Source: an uncultured Clostridia bacterium
Lineage (GTDB): Bacteria; Bacillota; Clostridia; Christensenellales; Aristaeellaceae
Direction: 5' to 3'
Assembly: GCA_946042585.1 (NCBI GenBank)
Contig: CAMGDO010000010.1
Span: 1-11,370, forward strand
Length of the DNA: 11,370 nt
The notes under the pieces are model-generated. The model saw only the letters and a list, made by a program, of their open reading frames with translations. It searched no databases and was not told the DNA's origin. Numbering within the stretch: position 1 is the stretch's first letter; each line of letters begins with the position of its first letter. Below, in pieces: positions 1 through 5,730 of the stretch. The translations under genes were made by a program, and so were the position numbers.

Positions 1-45
1 ACACCTAAGCCTTCGTCGGCAGCGTCAGATGTGTATAAGAGACAG
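1..45 (+). other. Illumina Nextera adapter remnant (not genomic)
   Basis: Positions 13-45 match the 33-nt Nextera read-1 transposase adapter exactly, ending with the 19-bp Tn5 mosaic end at 27-45. Positions 5-12 (CTAAGCCT) match the i5 index known as S508/N508, and 1-4 (ACAC) match the end of the P5 flow-cell oligo. The whole stretch is therefore a sequenced library end left untrimmed in the assembly. Genomic sequence starts at about 46. The mosaic end should not be read as a natural Tn5/IS50 end, because the adapter half and index are attached to it. Confidence 0.97.
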
Positions 46-46
46 G

Positions 47-175
47 CAGTATAAATCGTGCGTATTGCCGGCCATGAGCTGCCTGCGACAGGCGTCGGAT
101 GAGATGGAAAAGCGCATGCCTGCCGCCGAATGGCCTTTTCCCACCTATGGCGACATGCTGTTCAGCGTAAAATAA
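47..175 (+). CDS. glnN: C-terminal fragment of probable type III glutamine synthetase
   Basis: An open frame enters from the contig end and stops with TAA at 173-175, giving 42 residues. The last residues read WPFPTYGDMLFSVK. A W-P-(F/Y)-P-T-Y-G-D-(M/L)-L-F tail is what I know from the C-terminus of type III glutamine synthetases of Firmicutes, which make glutamine from glutamate, ammonia and ATP in the cytoplasm. The preceding helix, with LPAMSCLRQASDEME, also fits the family's C-terminal helix. The start and catalytic part are missing because the contig ends here, and the first bases abut adapter sequence. The frame is convincing as coding; the family call rests on this short tail only. Confidence 0.68.
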   Translation, partial: QYKSCVLPAMSCLRQASDEMEKRMPAAEWPFPTYGDMLFSVK

Positions 176-208
176 CGCAAAATGACAGTTGTATAGCGGA
201 AATTTGCA

Positions 209-237
209 TTGACGAAACAGGCTGAATTCCTTACAAT
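209..237 (+). promoter_or_regulatory. Sigma-A promoter of the isomerase gene
   Basis: TTGACG (209-214) and TACAAT (232-237) are separated by exactly 17 bp, close to the vegetative consensus. The predicted start is near 244, about 48 nt before the ATG at 292. The gene has a strong ribosome binding site (AAGGAGG, 277-283). The -10 element lies in the loop of an inverted repeat (215-252), so the promoter may be controlled there. Confidence 0.72.
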
Positions 238-252
238 GAAATCAGCCTGTTT
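215..252. repeat. 11-bp inverted repeat spanning promoter core
   Basis: AAACAGGCTGA (215-225) is the perfect reverse complement of TCAGCCTGTTT (242-252), with 16 bp between. Beyond one mismatch pair (226/241), TTC (227-229) also pairs with GAA (238-240), so the palindrome is nearly continuous. It starts just after the -35 and encloses the -10. Two readings are possible: an operator for a repressor of the isomerase gene, or a weak intrinsic terminator for the upstream glutamine synthetase gene, since the right arm ends in TGTTTTC. Confidence 0.7.
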
Positions 253-291
253 TCAATAACTGAAACGCAATATATCAAGGAGGAATATACA

Positions 292-1281
292 ATGAAGCGT
301 CCTGTCAATATCTGTTCCGGACAGTTTGGCGATCTGCCGCTGGAAGAGCTGTGCAAAGCCATGCATCAGATTGGCTATAATGGCATTGAGATCGCCACGC
401 AGGCCCATCTGGATGTTCGCCGCGCCATTGCGTCGCCCGAGTACCGCACGGAGGTGCTGGGCACGCTGCAGAAGTACGATATGCATATCGGCGCGATTTC
501 CGCGCACCTGATCGGTCAGTGCGTGGGCGACAACTGGGATCCGCGTCTGGATAACTTCGCGCCTGCGGACTGCAAGGGCAAGCCGGAAGCCATCCGCGAA
601 TGGGCGGTGGAGGAAATGAAAAATGTGGCGCGCGCTGCAAAGCTTATGGGCGTGAACGTGGTCACATGCTTCCTGGGTTCGCCCATCTGGGCCTGGTGGT
701 ATTCGTTCCCGCAGACCACGCAGGAAATGGTGGATGCGGGCTTTGAGCGCATTAAGGAGCTGTGGACGCCGATCTTTGACGTCTATGATGAATGCGGCGT
801 GAAGCTGGCGCTGGAGGTGCATCCCACCGAGATCGCCTTTGACTACTACAGCACAAAGAAGCTGCTTGAAACCATCGATTACCGTCCGACGCTGGGACTG
901 AACTTTGACCCCAGCCACCTGCTCTGGCAGGGCGTGGATCCGCAGACCTTCCTCCACGATTTTGCCGACCGCATTTATCATGTGCACATGAAGGATGTGA
1001 AGGTGCGCCGCGATGGCAAGGCGGGGATTCTCGGCTCGCATATCGCCTTTGGCGATACGCGCCGCGGATGGAACTTTGTGTCGCTGGGGCATGGCGATGT
1101 GGACTTCGACGGCATTATCCGCGAGCTCAATCAGATGGGGTATCACGGCCCGCTGTGCGTGGAATGGGAGGACAGCGGCATGGACCGCATGTTTGGCGCG
1201 CAGGAGGCTTATGAATTCACGAAAAAGATCAATTTCGAGCCGTCTGTGTTCGCATTTGATTCTGCGCTCAAGAGGGACTAA
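292..1281 (+). CDS. Sugar phosphate isomerase/epimerase-like TIM-barrel protein
   Basis: The 329-residue protein belongs by its motifs to the xylose-isomerase-like TIM-barrel/AP-endonuclease-2 fold group (PF01261), which includes IolE, IolH and hexulose or tagatose epimerases. These are cytoplasmic metal-dependent enzymes acting on sugars or inositol derivatives. Expected metal ligands are visible: E175 in LEVHPTE, D206 with H209 in FDPSHL, H230/H232 in HVHMKD, and E291 in CVEWED. The family motif LGHGDVDF is at 265-272. No signal peptide is present. The ATG at 292 is preceded by AAGGAGG at a 8-nt gap, so the start is firm. The gene is a single transcription unit with its own promoter and a strong terminator at 1295-1325. 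No sugar transporter or kinase lies beside it, so the substrate cannot be named from context. Confidence 0.9.
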   Translation: MKRPVNICSGQFGDLPLEELCKAMHQIGYNGIEIATQAHLDVRRAIASPEYRTEVLGTLQKYDMHIGAISAHLIGQCVGDNWDPRLDNFAPADCKGKPEAIREWAVEEMKNVARAAKLMGVNVVTCFLGSPIWAWWYSFPQTTQEMVDAGFERIKELWTPIFDVYDECGVKLALEVHPTEIAFDYYSTKKLLETIDYRPTLGLNFDPSHLLWQGVDPQTFLHDFADRIYHVHMKDVKVRRDGKAGILGSHIAFGDTRRGWNFVSLGHGDVDFDGIIRELNQMGYHGPLCVEWEDSGMDRMFGAQEAYEFTKKINFEPSVFAFDSALKRD

Positions 1282-1294
1282 GACATAGAAAAAA

Positions 1295-1325
1295 ACGCCC
1301 GGAAGAGAAATTCCGGGCGTTTTTT
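1295..1325 (+). terminator. Bidirectional intrinsic terminator
   Basis: ACGCCCGGAA (1295-1304) and TTCCGGGCGT (1311-1320) form a perfect 10-bp stem with a GAGAAA loop, followed by a T-run (1320-1325). An A-run at 1289-1295 makes it work on the minus strand too, so it can end both the isomerase transcript and the convergent secreted-protein transcript. Confidence 0.95.
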
Positions 1326-1344
1326 GCTGCGTATGATGCTTAGG

Positions 1345-1404
1345 CAGGGATAGATGCACAGCCTCGCATTACTTCAGGGATAGATGCACAGCCCCGCATT
1401 ACTT
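1345..1404. repeat. 30-bp tandem duplication across a stop codon
   Basis: Two adjacent 30-bp units (1345-1374 and 1375-1404) differ at one base only (T1364 versus C1394). Read on the minus strand, the copy at 1375-1404 contains the last Lys codon and TAA of the secreted-protein gene, and the second copy repeats AAG-TAA downstream. The unit length is a multiple of three, so the duplicated stop is in the same frame. Confidence 0.95.
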
Positions 1405-2394
1405 GATATACAGGTCGTCCCGCAGGCGATAAAGCGTGCAGCCGCGGGTCTTCAGGCAGATGGCCTTGATAAACCAGTCCACATCCTGCAGGGCATTATA
1501 CTGCATATAGCCATAGTGATAGCCATTGACATTGTCGTTTTTCATATTGCTGTCCGTCCAGCAGACCTGATCGGTGGCGGCGTTGTAATCGGCGATAAAG
1601 AGCATGCTGTGCGCGCCGTTGCCATAATAGTAGTTGCCGCTCATCTGGAAAAAGTCGCCTGCCTGCACGGATTCAAACACCTGACGGCACAGCGCCTGAT
1701 TCTCTTCCAGAGACAGCGATGCATCAAAACGGAAGGAAGCGACGATTTCAAACGGGTTGCCTTCTTCGGCGGTATTGTGCGCCCATTCCACGCCGTAGTC
1801 ATACGGCTTGCAATTGACTTTGGAGTTATTCTTGGGCATGAACAGATCAACGCCGGGGTATTCTTTCATTTCATAGGCGCTTTTGAAGGTGTCAAACATG
1901 CGCATGACAAAGTTTTTGCAGATGCCTCTGTCCCAGTCCTCCTGCGCGGGAGCGTGGTAATAATAGGGATCCTTGTAGTTCCGGGCAGCCAGGTTGAACA
2001 TATCCTGAATCAGCTTTTGACGGGGAGAAAGAATGGTAACGCTCTGCGTGCTGGTGATGGGATAGCCATAGCGATCCTTGCCGCCATAGCCGGTCACGGT
2101 GATGGTGGCGGACTTGGTGTAGCGGAAGGTATCAAAGGTATAGTCGAAGGTGTCGCCGTCCACTTCAATGACAGTGTCCGTGCCGTCATAGGATAAGACG
2201 ACCTCCATGCGCGTGACGTTTTTGCCTGTTGCCTGCACACGAAGCGTGCCGCCGGCATCATAGCTCTGGCTGGCGGTGGGCGAAATGATGGTGACATGCG
2301 CAGGCGGCGTCAGCTGCAGATAGGAAAACTCCTCCTCCGCCCACACGGACACAGGAAACAAAAACAACAGGAGCATGGCGAGCAGGCGTTTCAA
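1399..2394 (-). CDS. Secreted protein: Ig-like domain plus putative cysteine peptidase
   Basis: I choose the TTG at 2392-2394, because AAAGGTAGG (2404-2412) sits 9 nt before it and it yields a clean signal peptide: MKRLL, a leucine-rich core, then VSVWA before the likely cleavage at EEE. The frame stays open to another TTG at 2415, which is less likely. In this 331-residue version, about residues 31-123 look like an Ig-like beta domain (HVTIISPTASQSYDAGG, then VRVQATG-type strands). The C-terminal half carries a Cys in DRGICKNFV (about residue 159), GAHSML with His (about 262) and a following WTDSN (Asp about 281). This Cys-His-Asp order resembles NlpC/P60 or CHAP-type papain-fold enzymes, but I do not recognise the family with certainty. 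It probably acts outside the cell or at the wall. It has its own promoter. Confidence 0.85.
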   Translation of the reverse strand: MKRLLAMLLLFLFPVSVWAEEEFSYLQLTPPAHVTIISPTASQSYDAGGTLRVQATGKNVTRMEVVLSYDGTDTVIEVDGDTFDYTFDTFRYTKSATITVTGYGGKDRYGYPITSTQSVTILSPRQKLIQDMFNLAARNYKDPYYYHAPAQEDWDRGICKNFVMRMFDTFKSAYEMKEYPGVDLFMPKNNSKVNCKPYDYGVEWAHNTAEEGNPFEIVASFRFDASLSLEENQALCRQVFESVQAGDFFQMSGNYYYGNGAHSMLFIADYNAATDQVCWTDSNMKNDNVNGYHYGYMQYNALQDVDWFIKAICLKTRGCTLYRLRDDLYIK

Positions 2395-2436
2395 GAGTGC
2401 ATACCTACCTTTCAATCCGCAAAGAAGTTGTTATTT

Positions 2437-2465
2437 ATGTTATCACAAATGCAGTGGAATGTAAA
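2437..2465 (-). promoter_or_regulatory. Sigma-A promoter of the secreted-protein gene
   Basis: On the minus strand TTTACA (2460-2465) and TAACAT (2437-2442) are 17 bp apart. Transcription should begin near 2430, about 36 nt before the chosen TTG start at 2394. The rplL terminator lies just upstream, so the gene is independent of rplJ-rplL. Confidence 0.65.
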
Positions 2466-2504
2466 CAAAAGCAGGGGGAGATGCATGCATTTTACTTTCT
2501 GGCG

Positions 2505-2540
2505 AAACAAAAGCGGAGCTGCCATACGACAGCTCCGCTT
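2505..2540 (-). terminator. Intrinsic terminator after rplL
   Basis: AAGCGGAGCTG (2511-2521) pairs perfectly with CAGCTCCGCTT (2530-2540) across an 8-nt loop. On the minus strand the stem is followed by TTGTTT, which together with the last stem bases gives a U-rich tail. It lies 13 nt beyond the rplL stop codon. Confidence 0.9.
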
Positions 2541-2553
2541 GCAGGAAAGAAGA

Positions 2554-2928
2554 TTACTTGATCTCGCACTTGGCGCCAACGGCGGCAAACTGATCGACGA
2601 TCTTCTTGGCGTCTTCCTTGGAAACGCCTTCCTTGATGGTCTTGGGAGCGGACTCCACGAATTCCTTGGCTTCCTTCAGGCCCAGGCCGGACACGACTTC
2701 GCGCACAACCTTGATAACCTTGATCTTCTCGGCGCCGGCATCCACCAGCACAACTTCGAACTCGGTCTGCTCTTCGGCAGGAGCGGCGGCGGCAGCGGGG
2801 GCAGCGCCGGCAGCGGCAACGGGGGCAGCGGCGGACACGCCGAATTCAGCTTCCAGAGCCTTCACCAGGTCCATGAGCTCGATAACGCTCATGCCTTTGA
2901 TGGCATTGATAAATCCTTCATGAGTCAT
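2554..2928 (-). CDS. rplL: 50S ribosomal protein L7/L12
   Basis: The 124-residue protein is the stalk protein of the large ribosomal subunit, which recruits elongation and initiation factors. The N-terminal dimerisation domain (1-31: [20 protein letters not shown]) is followed by an Ala/Pro-rich flexible hinge (about 32-53). The factor-binding C-terminal domain (56-124) contains the typical [20 protein letters not shown] stretch. I start at the ATG at 2926-2928, because GGAGG (2937-2941) sits 8 nt upstream and the product then begins like other L7/L12 proteins; an in-frame ATG at 2941-2943 overlaps that site and would add five residues. The gene follows rplJ by 63 nt, and a terminator follows, so rpoB is not cotranscribed. 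Confidence 0.98.
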   Translation of the reverse strand: MTHEGFINAIKGMSVIELMDLVKALEAEFGVSAAAPVAAAGAAPAAAAAPAEEQTEFEVVLVDAGAEKIKVIKVVREVVSGLGLKEAKEFVESAPKTIKEGVSKEDAKKIVDQFAAVGAKCEIK

Positions 2929-2991
2929 GAGAATGGCCTCCATTCAATTCTTCGATTTGTTTTAGTTTTGGGATAGGATGCTACGCGGCGA

Positions 2992-3498
2992 TTATTCTTC
3001 GCCAGCCTGCTGCTTGCGCAGCGCTTCGAGGAAATAGACCAGCTTGGCAACGGGCGCCTGCAGACTGCCGACCAGACGGGACAGCAGCACCTCCTTGGAG
3101 GGCAGCTCGCTCAGAGCCTTGACCTGATCGACGGACAGCACTTCGCCATCCATCAGACCGGCCTTGACGGTCATGCGGCCGTCATTCTTGGTCTTGTTGA
3201 TGAAGTCGTACACGATCTTGGCGGGGGCGGCGGGATCGGTCATGCCAAACGCGAAAGCGTTGGGGCCTTCCAGCACGTCGTCCAGACCGGTGATGCCCAT
3301 ATCGTCCAGCGCGCGGCGCACCAGCGTGTTCTTCAGCACCACGTATTCCACACCTGCGGCACGGAACTGATTGCGCAGCTCGGTGACCTCGGCAACGGTG
3401 ATGGCATTGTAGCTGACGACCACCATGCTCATGCAATTCTTCAGCTTTTCGCTGATCTCGGACACGACGACCTTCTTGGCTTCAAAGTTCTTGCTCAT
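2992..3498 (-). CDS. rplJ: 50S ribosomal protein L10
   Basis: The 168-residue product, of normal length for the family, anchors L7/L12 dimers to 23S rRNA at the base of the stalk. The N-terminal RNA-binding domain begins MSKNFEAKKVVVSEISEKL and includes the hallmark VLKNTLVRRA (54-63). The C-terminal helix that binds L12 dimers is at about 135-165. An upstream open extension to 3672 in the same frame is not coding: the ATG at 3496-3498 has AAGGTGA about 10 nt before it, and the extension is the regulatory leader. rplJ-rplL forms an operon with promoter, attenuating leader and terminator all in view. In many bacteria rplK-rplA precede and rpoB-rpoC follow; neither is here. Confidence 0.98.
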   Translation of the reverse strand: MSKNFEAKKVVVSEISEKLKNCMSMVVVSYNAITVAEVTELRNQFRAAGVEYVVLKNTLVRRALDDMGITGLDDVLEGPNAFAFGMTDPAAPAKIVYDFINKTKNDGRMTVKAGLMDGEVLSVDQVKALSELPSKEVLLSRLVGSLQAPVAKLVYFLEALRKQQAGEE

Positions 3499-3656
3499 TT
3501 CTTGATTCACCTTCCATCCGGCTGTGGATAAAAAGAAGCCCATGTGCATGGCACAAGGGCATAAAATCAAATCATGCGCTTGTACCTCGGCGGGCGGCTT
3601 TTGCCTTTGAATGCGGATGCATACCAGCTGTCTGTGGCACAGGCTCTTTTTGAGCC
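3499..3656 (-). ncRNA. Ribosomal protein L10 leader RNA
   Basis: About 158 nt of untranslated RNA lie between the predicted start (near 3656) and rplJ. It opens with a small hairpin GGCTC-AAAAA-GAGCC (3642-3656, minus). It also contains CCGAGGUACAAG (3579-3590), the type of conserved motif expected in L10 leaders. GGUACAAG (3579-3586) can pair fully, with one G-U, with CUUGUGCC (3550-3557). That stretch is also the left arm of a terminator hairpin (3538-3560), so the two structures exclude each other. In Bacillus subtilis the L10(L12)4 complex represses rplJL by attenuation through such a leader. I assign the same role by inference; no covariance search was possible. Confidence 0.82.
3529..3560 (-). 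terminator. Attenuator hairpin in the rplJ leader
   Basis: On the minus strand GCCC-U-UGUGC, loop CAU, GCACA-U-GGGC (3538-3560) forms a 9-bp stem with one U-U mismatch. It is followed by UUCUUUUU (3530-3537), an intrinsic terminator shape located 31 nt before the rplJ start. It competes with the 3579-3586/3550-3557 stem. Confidence 0.78.
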
Positions 3657-3662
3657 GCAGAT

Positions 3663-3691
3663 ATATTATCATATTCTGCGCGCGGCGTCAA
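3663..3691 (-). promoter_or_regulatory. Strong sigma-A promoter of rplJ-rplL
   Basis: On the minus strand TTGACG (3686-3691) and TAATAT (3663-3668) are separated by 17 bp. The -35 lies only about 15 bp beyond the stop codon of the gpsA-like gene. I see no convincing terminator between that gene and this promoter, so some readthrough into rplJ is possible. Confidence 0.88.
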
Positions 3692-3706
3692 GCATTTTTT
3701 GCGCCT

Positions 3707-4756
3707 TTACGCCTGAATGAAGGTGAAATCCTCCCAGGGAATGCTGACGGCGGCATGGTTTGTGAGAATCTCATCCACATGCATGAGCAGCGGCAGCTCC
3801 TTCAGATTGATATCGCCTTTCTGCGCGCGGATGCGCACGGCGCGCGCTACGCGCACGGCGACCACCAGCGATTCCAGCGTCACGCCATTAAGCTCCGCCC
3901 GGGCTTCGTCGATATCCAGGCCGCGTCCCAGCAAAATGCCCACCAGACGGGTGCGTCCGCCGTAGACGGTGACGTACAGATCGCCAACACCCACCCAGAG
4001 GTTATTCATGTCTTCAACATTCTGCAGCTGAAGCAGGCGGTACATTTCGCGCGATGCCTGCCCGAAAACGGCCGCCTGAGAGTTGAAGTGCAGCTCGCTG
4101 TCCAGACCAAAGGCTTTCTGATTCAGGCCGATGGTCAGTGCGATGCCCAGCGCATAGCCGTTCTTGAGCGCGACTGCGCTTTCGATGCCCGTGACATCGG
4201 TGGACAGGCTGATGTGGTAGTAATCCGTCTGCATCATGGCCTTGATTTCCTGAAGAACGGCCAGATCCTTGCCACAGAAGGCCACCTCGGTCTGATCGTG
4301 GGCGACCAGCTCATAGCTGGTGCAGGGGCCGCCAACAGCCGTGAGGTGCAGCTTCTTTCCCATGGTGTCGAGCTTTTGCTGCCACAGGGCGGGATAGGTG
4401 AGCAGCTGACCGTCCGCCGTGTCCATCAGTCCCTTGGTTACGGTGAGCACCCGGGAGCCGTCCGCGATGCGGGGCAGCACATAGTCGCCAAACCAATCCA
4501 CGCCAAAGCTGCTGACGCCGCCAATGATCAGATCGGCGCCCGAGAGCGCTTCTTCCAGCTCTTCAATCTGGTAGAATCTGACGCCTGCGGGGAAATCGGT
4601 ATTAAACTTGGGGTGACGGTTGGTTTTGCGGCAGGTATCGATGATTTCACGGTCCAGATGCGTGCCGACAAGGCGCACCTCATGGCCGTTTTCACGGGCA
4701 GGGAAGGCCAGCGCGGAGCCCATCATACCGGAACCAACAATCGTAATAATCGCCAT
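3707..4756 (-). CDS. gpsA: GpsA-like NAD(P)-dependent glycerol-3-phosphate dehydrogenase
   Basis: The 349-residue cytoplasmic protein has the architecture of the glycerol-3-phosphate dehydrogenase family, which interconverts glycerol 3-phosphate and dihydroxyacetone phosphate. The N-terminal Rossmann fold starts with IVGSGMMGSALA (6-17), TVTKGL is at 105-110, GGPCTSYE occupies the GPSFA-like position (142-149), the catalytic Lys is K198 in VALKNG, and VGDLYVTVYGGRTR (257-270) matches the GLGDL...R segment. Several motifs depart from housekeeping GpsA, notably GGPCTSYE and GGRTR, so it may be a paralogue with a different physiological role or a related substrate. The ATG at 4754-4756 follows AAGGAG by about 10 nt; a longer frame to 4834 overlaps the upstream gene. 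It lies 35 nt behind the phosphodiesterase gene, so the two look cotranscribed and may handle the same metabolite. Confidence 0.87.
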   Translation of the reverse strand: MAIITIVGSGMMGSALAFPARENGHEVRLVGTHLDREIIDTCRKTNRHPKFNTDFPAGVRFYQIEELEEALSGADLIIGGVSSFGVDWFGDYVLPRIADGSRVLTVTKGLMDTADGQLLTYPALWQQKLDTMGKKLHLTAVGGPCTSYELVAHDQTEVAFCGKDLAVLQEIKAMMQTDYYHISLSTDVTGIESAVALKNGYALGIALTIGLNQKAFGLDSELHFNSQAAVFGQASREMYRLLQLQNVEDMNNLWVGVGDLYVTVYGGRTRLVGILLGRGLDIDEARAELNGVTLESLVVAVRVARAVRIRAQKGDINLKELPLLMHVDEILTNHAAVSIPWEDFTFIQA

Positions 4757-4791
4757 AACAGTCTTTCTCCTTTTTTTTTGTAAATCAATGC

Positions 4792-5583
4792 TTAGCTGTG
4801 CAGTCCCTTTGCGCGCAGATAGTCCATCAGCCACACCGGATCATTGGAGGTGAACAGCATGGCGCCGTTGGCTACCGCCTGATCGGTCAGATCGGGGGTA
4901 TCCACCCTGTGATACACCCAGGGCTCCACACCGTATTCCCGGGTGAGATCAAACACTTTTTTATCCATGACGGGCACTTCGGGGGTGCTCCACAGGCATA
5001 CGCAATAGGCATAATCCAGCACAAAGCGCTTCTGGCGCGCGCCCATCAGATGCTGGGGATAGTAGGCGTGAATCTTGATTAAGTCGCCATAGCGGTCAAG
5101 CAGGTATTCATTGAGCTCGCCGCTCCAGGTATTGATGGTGGAGCGCTCCATGACGCCGTATTCTTTCATGAGCTCAATGGCCTTGTTGGCGGATTCACAG
5201 GCGAAGTCGCCCGAGTGATGGGGGTAATCCTTCAATTCGACATTGAGAAGCATATTGGGATAATCCTTGATATACTCCAGAAACTCGATGAATGTGGGCA
5301 CCTTTTCACCGGCAAACCGGGGATCCTTCCAGGAACCGGCATCCAGCGCGCGGATTTCCTCGAGCGTGTGGCTGCGAATCAGCCCTGTGCCGTTGGTGGT
5401 GCGGTCCACCAGATGGTCATGCATCATCACGATATGTCCGTCCCGGGTCATGTGCAGGTCGATTTCCATCATATCGGCGCCGATCTCAACGGCGGAACGG
5501 TAGGCGGCCATGGTGTTTTCGGGATAGTACCTGCTGTTGCCGCGGTGCGCGGCGACGGGGATTTTATTCTGGTAGTTCAGCAT
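4792..5583 (-). CDS. Glycerophosphodiester phosphodiesterase
   Basis: The 263-residue protein has the GDPD family (PF03009) signature: AHRGNSRYYPENTMAAY with His13-Arg14, MEIDLHMTRDG with E40 and D42, MHDHLVDRTTNG with the second catalytic His55, and NVELKD with E116. GDPDs hydrolyse glycerophosphodiesters, released by phospholipid turnover, to an alcohol and glycerol 3-phosphate using a divalent metal. No signal peptide or membrane segment is seen, so it is probably a cytoplasmic UgpQ-type enzyme. The ATG at 5581-5583 is preceded by AAAAGGAG about 9 nt upstream; a longer frame to 5616 has no such site. The gpsA-like gene follows after 35 nt, matching the expected product, and a DeoR-type regulator is divergent. 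Other phosphodiester substrates cannot be excluded. Confidence 0.93.
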   Translation of the reverse strand: MLNYQNKIPVAAHRGNSRYYPENTMAAYRSAVEIGADMMEIDLHMTRDGHIVMMHDHLVDRTTNGTGLIRSHTLEEIRALDAGSWKDPRFAGEKVPTFIEFLEYIKDYPNMLLNVELKDYPHHSGDFACESANKAIELMKEYGVMERSTINTWSGELNEYLLDRYGDLIKIHAYYPQHLMGARQKRFVLDYAYCVCLWSTPEVPVMDKKVFDLTREYGVEPWVYHRVDTPDLTDQAVANGAMLFTSNDPVWLMDYLRAKGLHS

Positions 5584-5606
5584 GGTGAATACTCCTTTTC
5601 CCGTGC

Positions 5607-5635
5607 TTGCAGCCATCGCGTTTTTCCGGTATAAT
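5607..5635 (+). promoter_or_regulatory. Sigma-A promoter, probably for the DeoR-type regulator
   Basis: TTGCAG (5607-5612) and a perfect TATAAT (5630-5635) are 17 bp apart. Start is expected near 5642, giving a leader of about 125 nt before 5767. It faces the minus-strand promoter at 5669-5697. I found no better plus-strand promoter nearer the gene. Confidence 0.7.
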
Positions 5636-5668
5636 AGCGGAGAAAACGATGAGCAGGGTGTTTATGTT

Positions 5669-5697
5669 ACTATATCGCGCCCTGGCAGGCTTGTCAA
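5669..5697 (-). promoter_or_regulatory. Sigma-A promoter of the GDPD-gpsA-like operon
   Basis: On the minus strand a perfect TTGACA (5692-5697) and TATAGT (5669-5674) are separated by 17 bp. The start is expected near 5662, giving a leader of about 79 nt that crosses the opposing plus-strand promoter. The -10 overlaps one arm of the inverted repeat 5672-5711. Confidence 0.85.
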
Positions 5698-5711
5698 TGC
5701 TGGCGCGGTAT
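5672..5711. repeat. 10-bp inverted repeat over the GDPD promoter (possible operator)
   Basis: ATATCGCGCC (5672-5681) and GGCGCGGTAT (5702-5711) are reverse complements with one mismatch, 20 bp apart, about 30 bp centre to centre or near three helical turns. One arm overlaps the -10, the other lies just upstream of the -35. The position suits a repressor binding two half-sites, perhaps the adjacent DeoR-type protein. Binding is an inference. Confidence 0.6.
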
Positions 5712-5730
5712 TTGAAAGAGTTGCAGCAGA

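Noticed and set aside
27..45. 19-bp Tn5 mosaic end as evidence for a natural transposon
   Set aside because: It is joined to the adapter and i5 index sequence used in library preparation, so it is technical.
253..1359. 368-codon open frame on the minus strand opposite the isomerase gene
   Set aside because: It is antisense to a gene with clear family motifs, has no ribosome binding site or promoter, crosses the terminator, and its His/Arg/Ala-rich product is typical of shadow frames in GC-rich genes.
1384..2196. 270-codon open frame on the plus strand opposite the secreted-protein gene
   Set aside because: Shadow of the minus-strand gene; it begins inside the tandem repeat, has no ribosome binding site, and shows no recognisable domain.
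2606..2923. Gly/Ser-rich repeats on the plus strand within rplL
   Set aside because: They are the antisense reading of the Ala-rich hinge codons of L7/L12, not a repeat protein or repeat array.
3499..3672. N-terminal extension of L10 upstream of 3498
   Set aside because: The frame happens to be open, but the segment holds the -10 box, the leader hairpins and the attenuator; the product from 3498 has the normal L10 start and length.
3611..4783. 390-codon open frame on the plus strand opposite the gpsA-like gene, longer than the real gene
   Set aside because: It runs antisense across the L10 leader, the rplJ promoter and the gpsA-like gene, all supported by motifs; no start signals or domain seen.
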